Assembly (NCBI RefSeq): GCF_037113525.1 | Contig: NZ_CP146963.1 | Coordinates: 1,302,001 to 1,366,000, forward strand | Origin: Butyrivibrio fibrisolvens | GTDB lineage: Bacteria > Bacillota > Clostridia > Lachnospirales > Lachnospiraceae | Reading direction: 5' to 3' | DNA length: 64,000 nucleotides | Part shown: one piece after another, positions 18,174 to 26,771 of the stretch | Position numbering within the stretch: the stretch's first letter is position 1 | Layout: each line of letters opens with the position of its first letter | The notes under the pieces: generated by a model | What the model saw: only the letters and a program-made list of their open reading frames with translations | The model's database searches: none | What the model was told of the DNA's origin: nothing | Program-made: the position numbers and the translations under genes

Positions 18174-19619
18174 ATGGATTTAAGGAAAAAAGAACGTTCA
18201 AAATCAACGCACATACGTAGGATTATAGAAATCACTGTAATATTAGCTCTAGTACTTTTCATTTATTTTTTACAACGTAATAAAATAATGGTTGGTAAGC
18301 TATCTATGGAGCTATATGAAAGGCAAAATTTTGCTTTTACTTCTCATTGCGTTTCAACAAATGGAGAACATAGTCCTATTGATGCTGTATGGTTTATAGA
18401 TGATCTTGCGGATTATGAAACTTTTTCAAATACTCAACTTGATTCTTCACTTGAGCAAGATGTCATGGCTTATTATCAGAATACAGATGGATCATATAAT
18501 TGGGATAATATGGCCCAGTTGCTTCACGATGAAAAAACAGATGTTACTACAACAGATTACTTGGCATTTTCAAATATGATGTTCGAAATGACAGATGAAG
18601 AGTTAGAGCAAGTTCTTAATCTTGGACAGATTAGAATAAAAGATACTTCATATTTTCTTTCATTTTTGAAGCCCAAAACGTATGGACTTAGTGAGGCATT
18701 AAAACATATAGCATCAGCTTACGTTATTACAGCATATAACAACATGCAAGAGGCTGAGATATCTTATAGCTATAATTCAAGTGAATATGCACTTGCTTCA
18801 AATCAGGAGACACGAGCATTTGCATTTTTACAAGCTGCAATTGAGGTTGAAAACATTCCCGGAATACGAGGAATCATAGATATATCAGCAGACAAGGGAA
18901 GCAGGTTTGATGATCGTTATGTTTATTATGTAAAAGTTAAAGCGGTTCCTAATATTATTGATGATGACCAAATAGATTCATTCTTTGGAAAGGTTCTATC
19001 TCCCAATCTATACTCTCCGACGATAACTGTTCAACCGAGGTCTGAAGAACTAAGTTTAGAAAGTAGAATTGATAAAGTGGTTCAATTCGATCTTAACGCA
19101 GTACAGCAGCTCAATAAGAGGTACATGTATCCAAAGAAAGAGCTTAAGGAAGTTGTTCCTTTGTTACTAGATATTGGAAATGATGCCGTATGTACATGGA
19201 TGTCAGGAGTATTAGTACAGGTAACAAGATGTGATTTTGCTGTAGCATATATTGGAGGAGCGGTTTTTAATCCTGATGAATGTTACCTTGACGTAAGAGC
19301 CTATAATATTTCCAAAAGCCAGGATCTGGATACAGATTCACTGATAGATCACTTTTTACAGTATGATAATGAATATATGGATTATTACAATTGGTGGACC
19401 TATACAGGAATGGGCGAAGAGAAGATTGAGCTGTACAAATCATATGTTAACTATGTCCTGTATTTAAAGAAACAAGATATTTATACAACTCAAGATCAGT
19501 TAGTGAATGCCGCTGATGAGGTTGATGAATTACTGAGAGAAAAAGGTCTTACAGACCTAGCTTTATCGGATTCGGACAAGATTTACGATTATATAAAAGA
19601 AGAATATAGCGAACAATGA
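18174..19619 (+). CDS. Membrane-anchored protein of unknown function
   Basis: A 481-residue protein with a short basic N terminus, one membrane helix (about 17-35) and a large extracytoplasmic part that looks mostly helical. No motif was recognised. Low GC and the setting among small envelope genes suggest a fast-evolving accessory gene. The ATG at 18174 has a weak site (GCGAGATAAT). Confidence 0.55.
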   Translation: MDLRKKERSKSTHIRRIIEITVILALVLFIYFLQRNKIMVGKLSMELYERQNFAFTSHCVSTNGEHSPIDAVWFIDDLADYETFSNTQLDSSLEQDVMAYYQNTDGSYNWDNMAQLLHDEKTDVTTTDYLAFSNMMFEMTDEELEQVLNLGQIRIKDTSYFLSFLKPKTYGLSEALKHIASAYVITAYNNMQEAEISYSYNSSEYALASNQETRAFAFLQAAIEVENIPGIRGIIDISADKGSRFDDRYVYYVKVKAVPNIIDDDQIDSFFGKVLSPNLYSPTITVQPRSEELSLESRIDKVVQFDLNAVQQLNKRYMYPKKELKEVVPLLLDIGNDAVCTWMSGVLVQVTRCDFAVAYIGGAVFNPDECYLDVRAYNISKSQDLDTDSLIDHFLQYDNEYMDYYNWWTYTGMGEEKIELYKSYVNYVLYLKKQDIYTTQDQLVNAADEVDELLREKGLTDLALSDSDKIYDYIKEEYSEQ

Positions 19620-19704
19620 GTAAGAATCGATATAACTTGGATAGTAGAGGTTGATAATGCTTCACCTGTAAAAATTAAGTATTTTGAGACAAGGAAGTAG
19701 AGCA

Positions 19705-20106
19705 ATGAAAACGTCAATCAGTAAGATTTTAGTACGAATAGGAATTACGATAGTGTCAATTCCAATCATTCTTATAGCACTTTTTATAGTAATAGAAATA
19801 GTCGGTGCTATAGCCAATCATGCAGCAACAGACAAACAGACAAAAGAGTTAATTGCATATATAGAGAAATCTATAGAAGATGCAAGTATAATAGATACAT
19901 ACTCTTTTACCGGAAATACTACCGGAACAGGTAACCATGTAGAGTGCGAATCTAAGATCACATTTAACTCAGATATGTCTGAGGATGATGTGGATCGTAT
20001 ATTTGCGGCACAGTATAAGTATCGTGAGCTGGAAAAGAAAGACGGAAGCTATATTATAACTGTATATGGTGACGCTCCTTTTCCAGACAACATTGAAGGG
20101 CATTAA
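19705..20106 (+). CDS. Small membrane-anchored protein
   Basis: A 133-residue protein with an N-terminal helix (about 10-35) and an outside part of about 95 residues. AAGGAAG stands 10 bases before ATG 19705; an upstream in-frame ATG (19684) lacks a site. Function unknown. Confidence 0.55.
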   Translation: MKTSISKILVRIGITIVSIPIILIALFIVIEIVGAIANHAATDKQTKELIAYIEKSIEDASIIDTYSFTGNTTGTGNHVECESKITFNSDMSEDDVDRIFAAQYKYRELEKKDGSYIITVYGDAPFPDNIEGH

Positions 20107-20147
20107 AAGAAATAATAGATTTCAGGTTTATTGACATAGGTGTACGA

Positions 20148-20621
20148 ATGGATATATCAGAATATTGTGATAAGGAACTTATAATAGATGGTTTGAAGAC
20201 GTATATCATTTCACCGAGATATTATGAAGACTTCTTGGGCGATGTTGAACTGCTTCAAAAACTTGAGATACACGAAAGCTTCTATGACCGTATCCGACAT
20301 ATGATGGGAAATACATTTGCGATTAGAGAAATAAAGATAGGATTTGCTTTTGTATTACATGAAAACCGATGGATTTGCAGGTGGGAGCCGGTTAATGTAT
20401 ATGAGGATACTTATCACGTGTCAATACACAGTTCATGGATGTGCATAGACTGTGGGCATAAACATGAAGGGATTATTATGATGCCAATGGCGGAAGAGGA
20501 TTCATGCTTTCTTGAAAAGAAAATGCGTAATAACAACAGTGTTCCAAGGATTTGTAAAAAAATCAAATGTGAAAAGTGCGGAAGAGAATTGAATAACCAT
20601 CTGTATTATATCCCTAAGTAA
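20148..20621 (+). CDS. Hypothetical protein with zinc ribbon
   Basis: A 157-residue cytosolic protein. The C-terminal half carries two Cys pairs, CIDCGHKHEG and CEKCGRELNNH, forming a probable zinc ribbon. The N-terminal 80 residues have no known motif. It ends the run of small genes and is followed by a terminator. Confidence 0.55.
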   Translation: MDISEYCDKELIIDGLKTYIISPRYYEDFLGDVELLQKLEIHESFYDRIRHMMGNTFAIREIKIGFAFVLHENRWICRWEPVNVYEDTYHVSIHSSWMCIDCGHKHEGIIMMPMAEEDSCFLEKKMRNNNSVPRICKKIKCEKCGRELNNHLYYIPK

Positions 20622-20693
20622 GAGTATTTGGAAAATAAGAAAGCGTTTATTCGTGAGAGATGCGATGGCGCGTTATATTTAGAGATAAAAGTA

Positions 20694-20741
20694 AAAACCA
20701 CTATCCAGATGTTCATATCTGCAAGGATAGTGGTTTTATTT
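20694..20741 (+). terminator. Strong terminator hairpin
   Basis: A 13-bp perfect stem (AAAACCACTATCC with GGATAGTGGTTTT) is followed by ATTTTGT. The same ACCACTATCC stem occurs in the terminator at 23481-23570. Confidence 0.85.
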
Positions 20742-20744
20742 TGT

Positions 20745-20776
20745 CTTGTGGTTACTATAGCCTCTGTCGGACTTTA
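20745..20776 (-). other. Short relic similar to the 3' end of the GH39 gene
   Basis: CTATAGCCTCTGTCGGACTT (20755-20774) matches 23596-23615, the last codons of the GH39 gene, with one mismatch. It lies beside a terminator that shares the GH39 gene's terminator stem. This looks like the remains of a duplicated or deleted GH39-like gene. The rest of the gap 20622-20928 shows nothing else. Confidence 0.4.
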
Positions 20777-20928
20777 ACTATGGGAAAGTCATGCATTTTA
20801 TCGCATATAATTATTGTTTCGTCATAAAAAAGAAGTTAAGAGGATAAAAACAAGTATAGTAATCATGGCGTTTAGCGATAGCCAGAAGGCGGAAGAAGAA
20901 AATTAAAATGTGAAAGGGAAAAACAAAA

Positions 20929-22182
20929 ATGAGTTTTATAAAAAAGCATCCGATGTGGTCTTTGGTTGCTGCATCTTTATTTTTTAGTGTTGCACTTTCT
21001 TTTATTTATCTACTAATATTGGGCCGGGATAATCCAATAGTTGCATTTGGGAAAAGTATAGTATTATCACCATTTGCGGGAGCACTTTTTATTCTTCCAT
21101 TATCACTTATGATTATGGAAATCTTGGGTCTTGCATATGAAAGTAATGGCAGTGAAATAAAAGGTATGTATATAGTTGATCTCATAGTTTTATTTCTTGG
21201 GATTATCTATGAAAGGGCTTATCTTGAATTTGTAAAAAATGTTACGAACTCGGATTGGCAAGAGCAATTACACAATAGCGAAAGGCACACTCCTATATAT
21301 AGCAAGGCCGGCTTAACAGTTTTTATGGTGTTCTTAATTGCATTTATTGGATATTTTGTACTTCAATATATTCATATTGAGAAGTTGCCACCGCTGGTAG
21401 TAGTGTTTTCAATATCTGCAATGTATCTTGGAATTATCCAGCTTATTGTTCTTACAATTCAGGTTTTCAATTTTAATTTTGATCCGTCAGATTGTTTGAT
21501 CTTATATCTTTTAATACTTCCAACATGTTGTATTCTAATTGCTGCAAGAACTATCCAGAGAAAAATACATGAATGGAATACAATGAAGATGGAGATGAGT
21601 AAGATTAATAAAAAACCGATCTTGACCATCTCACAGAAAATTATTGAAAACGCAAGGCTTTGGCCTGCATTTGCAATTGCGTTTATGTTTCCACTTTTGG
21701 GAATAATTATTATGGTGCTGGTGGTATTCGGCCAGGCTCCGGATTCAGTCATAAAAGCCTGGACAGAAACAAGCGACTGGGTATTGTCTCAGAGGCAGGC
21801 TCCCCCGAATGTATATTATGACGAGCATTATCTTTGTACTGTTGCAGCAGGCGGTCATAGGAGAGTAGTGAAGCCTATTCGTAAAGGCGTGAGACATGGC
21901 CATGAAGTAATCGTAAACAGACAGTTATGTATAGCAAATGCTTTTGAAGAGGTCATTCAGGAAAAGACTCCGAGATTTCACAAAGCATTGAGGAATTTTT
22001 ATGATAAATATGGATTCCCCATTGCTAAATTGATCAGAAAAAAGTGGCAGGCTGATATAGTATATATTATTATGAAACCTCTGGAATGGATTTTTCTTCT
22101 TGTTCTGTATTCAACAGATGTACATCCTGAGAACAGAATAGTAGTGCAATACATGGGAAAGACAAAATCAAGTAAGTTATGA
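20929..22182 (+). CDS. Polytopic membrane protein of unknown function
   Basis: A 417-residue protein with about six hydrophobic helices in the first 290 residues (FSVALSFIYLLIL, FAGALFILPLSLMIMEI and others). A basic C-terminal cytosolic part contains HRRVVKPIRKGVRHGHEV. AAAGGGAAAAA precedes the ATG. No family was recognised; the start fits the sequence well. A GNAT gene fragment overlaps its stop. Confidence 0.6.
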   Translation: MSFIKKHPMWSLVAASLFFSVALSFIYLLILGRDNPIVAFGKSIVLSPFAGALFILPLSLMIMEILGLAYESNGSEIKGMYIVDLIVLFLGIIYERAYLEFVKNVTNSDWQEQLHNSERHTPIYSKAGLTVFMVFLIAFIGYFVLQYIHIEKLPPLVVVFSISAMYLGIIQLIVLTIQVFNFNFDPSDCLILYLLILPTCCILIAARTIQRKIHEWNTMKMEMSKINKKPILTISQKIIENARLWPAFAIAFMFPLLGIIIMVLVVFGQAPDSVIKAWTETSDWVLSQRQAPPNVYYDEHYLCTVAAGGHRRVVKPIRKGVRHGHEVIVNRQLCIANAFEEVIQEKTPRFHKALRNFYDKYGFPIAKLIRKKWQADIVYIIMKPLEWIFLLVLYSTDVHPENRIVVQYMGKTKSSKL

Positions 22183-22396
22183 TTATTCAGAAGTTGCCAG
22201 ATCTGAGGGCTTTGAATTTATGCAGGTTAAGACGGTAAAGATGGGAATGTATGAAGATTATGACAGAACAAATCTTTTTTACATTGGATGTGGCTTTAAG
22301 GAATTCGAAGTCTTCCCACTTCTTTGGGATGAGGCTAATCTCTGCCAGATTTATGTGATGTCTTTGAATTTTCAAGGAGAACGAAAATGTACTTAA
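22181..22396 (+). pseudogene. C-terminal fragment of a GNAT acetyltransferase gene
   Basis: The frame reads from EVARSEGFEFMQVKTVKMG through YDRTNLFYIGCGFKEFEVF to LLWDEANLCQIYVMSL and then a stop. This is the typical C-terminal part of a GNAT N-acetyltransferase (acetyl-CoA-binding helix, then the F-Y-x-x-x-G-F-K strand). There is no start codon or N-terminal two thirds. It begins at the end of the membrane protein gene and overlaps the next lipoprotein's start by 10 bp, so a deletion probably joined the three pieces. Confidence 0.75.
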
Positions 22397-23397
22397 GTAA
22401 TAAGAGGGCTTTTTTCGCAATAATGGCAGCAAGCTGTTTGATGCTGGGGTGTGGGAAAAACAATAATGCTCAGCCTGTAGTAATGGAGGCTGTACAGGAA
22501 AACACAGAATCTGTAGAGGAACAGACTAATGAGGAAGCAGTAGATCAGAGTGAGGAGGAGACATCAGATCAGTGTGAGTCTGGTACGACAGGACAATTTG
22601 ATTATCAGGCTCTTGGGGTAACCAAATACTCATATCCTGAAAACTTTGTCCTTGAGGATGATCTTTTATGGGCTGTTCAGATCCTTGCCACAGGGAGTGA
22701 ATTCAATGCAGAATACGTCCATGGTGATGGGTGGAAAAAGGAATTCCTGAATGAATTTATCTATAGCATGTATGATGGCCCTCAGTATGAGAGGCAGATC
22801 AATGCTGAAGGCAAAAAAATGACAAGAGAGCAGGTTGAATACATGCAGTATTCACTGACAGGCGAATATATCTCCTTTCAGGATATCGATGATGAGATAG
22901 ATGCTACGCAGAATCTTTACAGCCCAATGCTGAGTTATATCATAAGTGATTATGAATATGAGATTGACGGAGAAGATGTCATTGTAACTGCAGAGGCTGA
23001 TATGTCCAGAAAAGGAGATGCTTGTGAATACAAGTACAACCTGAAGGTAAGACTTAGACCTGATGAGTATAGCTGCTTTAATGGCTACAATGTCGTGAGC
23101 ATTGAAAAAGAGGAAGTCGTTCAGCTTCAGTACGATGATGGCAACAAGCATGAATTTACCTGGTACTGTTCAGGAGAATACTATGAAGATAATGTGATCA
23201 ACGGTGAATTTTATCAATCGGAGGACACAATGCAGTATGGTATGTTTGTTTCGTTGACGGTTACCGATGAGCAGAAGGAATACATTCTGAGTAATGCTCC
23301 TGCTGATTTCGTGGTTACATATGATTTTGACGAAAACGGTATGAGCTATCCAATAACAGAGATAACTCCCACGACAATTACTGTTAAGAAAAAATAA
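22387..23397 (+). CDS. Lipoprotein of unknown function
   Basis: A 336-residue lipoprotein: signal peptide, lipobox CLMLGC, a Glu-rich linker to about residue 70, then a folded domain. Its ribosome site AAGGAG lies inside the GNAT gene fragment. The C terminus ends in short strands (YDFDENGMSYPITEITPTTITV). No family recognised. Confidence 0.65.
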   Translation: MYLSNKRAFFAIMAASCLMLGCGKNNNAQPVVMEAVQENTESVEEQTNEEAVDQSEEETSDQCESGTTGQFDYQALGVTKYSYPENFVLEDDLLWAVQILATGSEFNAEYVHGDGWKKEFLNEFIYSMYDGPQYERQINAEGKKMTREQVEYMQYSLTGEYISFQDIDDEIDATQNLYSPMLSYIISDYEYEIDGEDVIVTAEADMSRKGDACEYKYNLKVRLRPDEYSCFNGYNVVSIEKEEVVQLQYDDGNKHEFTWYCSGEYYEDNVINGEFYQSEDTMQYGMFVSLTVTDEQKEYILSNAPADFVVTYDFDENGMSYPITEITPTTITVKKK

Positions 23398-23480
23398 AAC
23401 TATCAGGCTGCTTTTAGATGCACAACAGTGACGGCTTGGATTGCATCTCTTCAACGGATTTAAGCGAGTTGCTAAAAAAA

Positions 23481-23570
23481 GAAAAAACCACTATCCAGGT
23501 TTGATATGTACCTTTTACCGGACATCCTGTAAGAGGGAACATATCTGTATGGGTAGTGGCTTTCTTTTTA
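23481..23570. terminator. Bidirectional terminator with long stem
   Basis: AAAAAACCACTATCC (from 23483) pairs with GGGTAGTGG (23551-23559), with AT-rich inner pairing (ATATGT with ACATAT). A-runs on one side and T-runs on the other let it serve the plus-strand lipoprotein gene and the minus-strand GH39 gene. Confidence 0.75.
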
Positions 23571-25106
23571 TCTTGTATTTATTGTTCTTTCGTAGCTATA
23601 ACCTCTGTCGGACTTAACTTTAGACTTAGAAAGCTCGAAATAAACAACTGTTTCTGGATCTAAAGTCTGGTCAAAAGAGATACTGCCTTCGCTTGCTGTG
23701 AGTCTGTCTGATGTTACCTGCGGGAAAGCAGCAGATTTTATCAGCTTGGTCTGCTCGCTATTCGGTGTTGCAGGCTCGCCTAGATCATGCCAGAGCTTAA
23801 GCGGGTTAGTAGTCTTGGGGCTTACTGTCTTTAGAATCAGAGTGTATTCATTATCAGCATCCTCGCCCTTAGCAATATCTTCAAGGCTAAGCTTTATATC
23901 AAGGCTTTCATCGGAGCTTTCGTTAAATAAGACTCCGGCATATCCCTTTGCAGTCTTTTCTATAACAGCATTATCATTCTTAAATACGCAGCCCTCTCCT
24001 AACTTCTTAAGATCTGTATAGAACTTGAATGTCCAGAATGTAGGCTTTGGAATGCTTCCTGCTGCGACAAGTCCAAATCCTCCATGGAAAAGAGAAAATG
24101 GAACGCCGGTCTCTTCGAATACGTCACCAAAAGTCCAGTAAGAATAAGACTCGTTCATATCTCCAAGACGTGAAAGCTGACGCGCCATAAGCGCTGCGTT
24201 TAAGTTAGTGTCATGGATTACACCCTTTGGAGTATAAGAGGAACTGAATTCTGTGATGTGAATAGGAAGTCCCTTATATTCGTCAAAAGAGTCTATGATA
24301 TCGCGTGTAGACTGAAGATTAGCAAATCCTGCTTCCTCGTCCATGAGAACTGAATAATCATAGTGACCATCAGCTTCAGGGAACTCTATAGTATAGTGAT
24401 GTCTTGTGATGAAGTCAGGCTTAAGTTCATTTTCCTTACAAAAATCGAGGAATCCTTTGATCCACTCAGCATCCTTGACGCCGCAGATAGCAGGGCCGCC
24501 AACCTTAAATGCAGGATTGAGCTCCTTAATAGCAGTAAAGGTCTCTTTAAAGAGCTTGCAATATTCCTTCATATCAGCATGCTCCCAGAATCCAGGAAGG
24601 TTCGGCTCATTCCAGACTTCAATAGGCCATGTAAGAACATCTTTTTCTCCATAGCGCTCCATAAGATGAGTCAGAAGTGCTACAACAAGATCGCACCATC
24701 TCTCATAGGACTTTGGAGGAGTAGTATTCCCCTTCCAGTAGAAGATAGTCTGAGTGCCGCTCGCAAGATCTTTTGGCATAAACCCAAGCTCTATAAATGG
24801 ACGTATATTAAGCTTTAAATACTCATCCATGATACGGTCAAGATAAGTATAGTTGTATTCTACTTTAGTAATTCCATCTTCTTCATACTCATGGTATATA
24901 GCTGTATCATCTGTAAAGATACCATGACCACGGATGTGCTTAAATCCAATCTCTTCCTGAACAAAGCGAAGCTCGTCCAGGTACTCCTTGGTAAGAGCCA
25001 GACCAAAACGACCTGTGCCTACGCAGAAGTCGACATTGTTATGGAAAAAAGCTGTATCAGAACTTTTTACGTTAATTGTTTGAACAGTAGTGTTGCTGCT
25101 TGACAT
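23568..25106 (-). CDS. GH39 family beta-xylosidase
   Basis: A 512-residue intracellular glycosidase with no signal peptide. The (beta/alpha)8 barrel spans about 1-360 and a beta-sandwich follows. The acid/base is E167 in VWNEPNLPGFW and the nucleophile is E286 in HITEFSSSY, both at the usual GH39 places. ATG 25106 has GGGGGA eight bases upstream; an in-frame ATG at 25148 lacks a site. GH39 enzymes release xylose from xylo-oligosaccharides, which suits the sugar ABC transporter downstream. Confidence 0.9.
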   Translation of the reverse strand: MSSSNTTVQTINVKSSDTAFFHNNVDFCVGTGRFGLALTKEYLDELRFVQEEIGFKHIRGHGIFTDDTAIYHEYEEDGITKVEYNYTYLDRIMDEYLKLNIRPFIELGFMPKDLASGTQTIFYWKGNTTPPKSYERWCDLVVALLTHLMERYGEKDVLTWPIEVWNEPNLPGFWEHADMKEYCKLFKETFTAIKELNPAFKVGGPAICGVKDAEWIKGFLDFCKENELKPDFITRHHYTIEFPEADGHYDYSVLMDEEAGFANLQSTRDIIDSFDEYKGLPIHITEFSSSYTPKGVIHDTNLNAALMARQLSRLGDMNESYSYWTFGDVFEETGVPFSLFHGGFGLVAAGSIPKPTFWTFKFYTDLKKLGEGCVFKNDNAVIEKTAKGYAGVLFNESSDESLDIKLSLEDIAKGEDADNEYTLILKTVSPKTTNPLKLWHDLGEPATPNSEQTKLIKSAAFPQVTSDRLTASEGSISFDQTLDPETVVYFELSKSKVKSDRGYSYERTINTR

Positions 25107-25420
25107 GTAATCCCCCATTAGTGTTGTATTCTTATGATTTTTGATCAAAATAATTGTATTGCTACATGTTTCTTTAATAAATGATCCATTAGTTAAATGA
25201 ATTAATTCTGTAAATTCAATCTACCCCAGCAGGCATGGCATTTACTAGCGAATTATTGCTAATATTTTCCCAAAAAGTGAATGGTATAAAATAATTCTAA
25301 AATTTTAAGTAAAGCATGTTGTGAATGCTCACTTTGGAGTATACTGTTGGAGTATCAAGTAATGAAATTACATGTAAGCAGAGATACGAAACTTTTGCTA
25401 TAGAAAACGAGAGGGCTATC

Positions 25421-26284
25421 ATGGAACAGAAGATCAAGACAGGACTTATCCTTGAAGGCGGCGCCATGCGCGGCATGTTCACCGCAGGCGTTATAGATAC
25501 AATGATGAAAGAAGGCATAGATTTTGACGGAACCATAGGCGTATCCGCAGGATCAGCTTTTGGCTGCAACATTAAATCCAAACAGCCCGGAAGAGTTATA
25601 AGATACTCCACCAAGTACTGCACAGACTGGAGATTTTCAAGCTGGAAGTCTTTGTTTAAGACAGGCGATCTCTACGGCGCAGAGTTTTGCTATAAAACCA
25701 TACCTTATGAACTTGATCCCATGGATTTTGAAACCTTCGACAAGAACCCAATGGAATTCTATGCTGTATGCACCAACGTAGAAACAGGTAAACCCTACTA
25801 TCATAGATTTTCTAATGGAAAGGGCAAGGATATGTATTATTTTACTGCATCAGCTTCCATGCCTCTTGTATCGCAGATAGTAGAAGTAGACGGCCACAAA
25901 CTCCTCGACGGCGGAGTAGCTGACTCTATCCCAATCAAATTCTGGGAACACAAAGGATATAACAAGAACGTAGTAGTCTTAACCCAGCCCCTCGAATATG
26001 AAAAGAAGCAAAACAAAATGCTCCCTCTTATAAAACTCATGTACAAAGACTACCCTGACTTTATTAAGTCCGTACAGTCAAGACACATCCGATATAACAA
26101 GACGCTCGAATATATAAGGAAAAAAGAACTCGCCGGCGAACTCTTCGTAATACGTCCTCCAAAAGCCCTAAATATAGGCAGCATGGAGCATAACCCAGAC
26201 GAACTTCGCCGTGTATATGAAATCGGTATACAAACTATGGAGTCTAAGCTTGATGAACTTAGTAAATATTTAAAATTAAGATGA
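25421..26284 (+). CDS. Patatin-like phospholipase
   Basis: A 287-residue cytosolic serine acyl-hydrolase of the patatin family (PF01734, RssA-like). It shows LEGGAMRGMFTAGV (oxyanion loop), GVSAGS with catalytic S42, and LLDGG with D163. ATG 25421 is used because homology begins at once; upstream in-frame codons from 25325 look non-coding. Substrate is unknown; family members hydrolyse phospholipids or lipid esters. It is divergent from the GH39 gene. Confidence 0.85.
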   Translation: MEQKIKTGLILEGGAMRGMFTAGVIDTMMKEGIDFDGTIGVSAGSAFGCNIKSKQPGRVIRYSTKYCTDWRFSSWKSLFKTGDLYGAEFCYKTIPYELDPMDFETFDKNPMEFYAVCTNVETGKPYYHRFSNGKGKDMYYFTASASMPLVSQIVEVDGHKLLDGGVADSIPIKFWEHKGYNKNVVVLTQPLEYEKKQNKMLPLIKLMYKDYPDFIKSVQSRHIRYNKTLEYIRKKELAGELFVIRPPKALNIGSMEHNPDELRRVYEIGIQTMESKLDELSKYLKLR

Positions 26285-26548
26285 CAGGAATTTTTTGAAA
26301 ATTACAAAATAAGGTTAAAATTGTTCTATTGAACTAGGCATAGCCATAACATAAAATAAATGTAATCTTATGGGGCCGGTACAGAATGTACCATATATCA
26401 AAATATGTCAAAAGTCTTTAATCCATATACAACTACAGTATGAATCAATCGACTTTATGACATAAAGCACAAAATTGGGTTACTTACAGCATTAAAACAC
26501 AATCACCAGATTGCCATCATGAACTACAGCACTATAAGTGGCTAGGAG

Positions 26549-26715
26549 CGTTCAGGGATATAAACAAGATCATAAGCCGATTTTGAAAATGTTCCCGATT
26601 TTTCTTAGTGTCTTAGGAGCTGTAGTACTGCGTGTCCACGAAAGCGGATAAGACACTTAGAAAAATCAGGAACATTTTCACCTGAGGCTTACGATCTTGT
26701 TTATATCCCTGAACG
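26549..26715. repeat. Long intergenic hairpin (167 bp), separate sequence type
   Basis: The left arm starting CGTTCAGGGATATAAACAAG is complementary to the right arm ending at 26715 over about 65 bp, with one symmetric internal loop (GATTTT opposite CACCTG). The apex holds GCTGTAGTACTGCG and GAAAGCGG. It lies between the lipase and the histidine kinase genes. The rest of the 487-bp gap (26285-26548) holds only a small GGTACAGAATGTACC palindrome. Confidence 0.75.
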
Positions 26716-26771
26716 CGGACCCCATCCATACGCTGTAATCCCATGCGTTTTTCTTTAGAGGGGGGAGAAGC

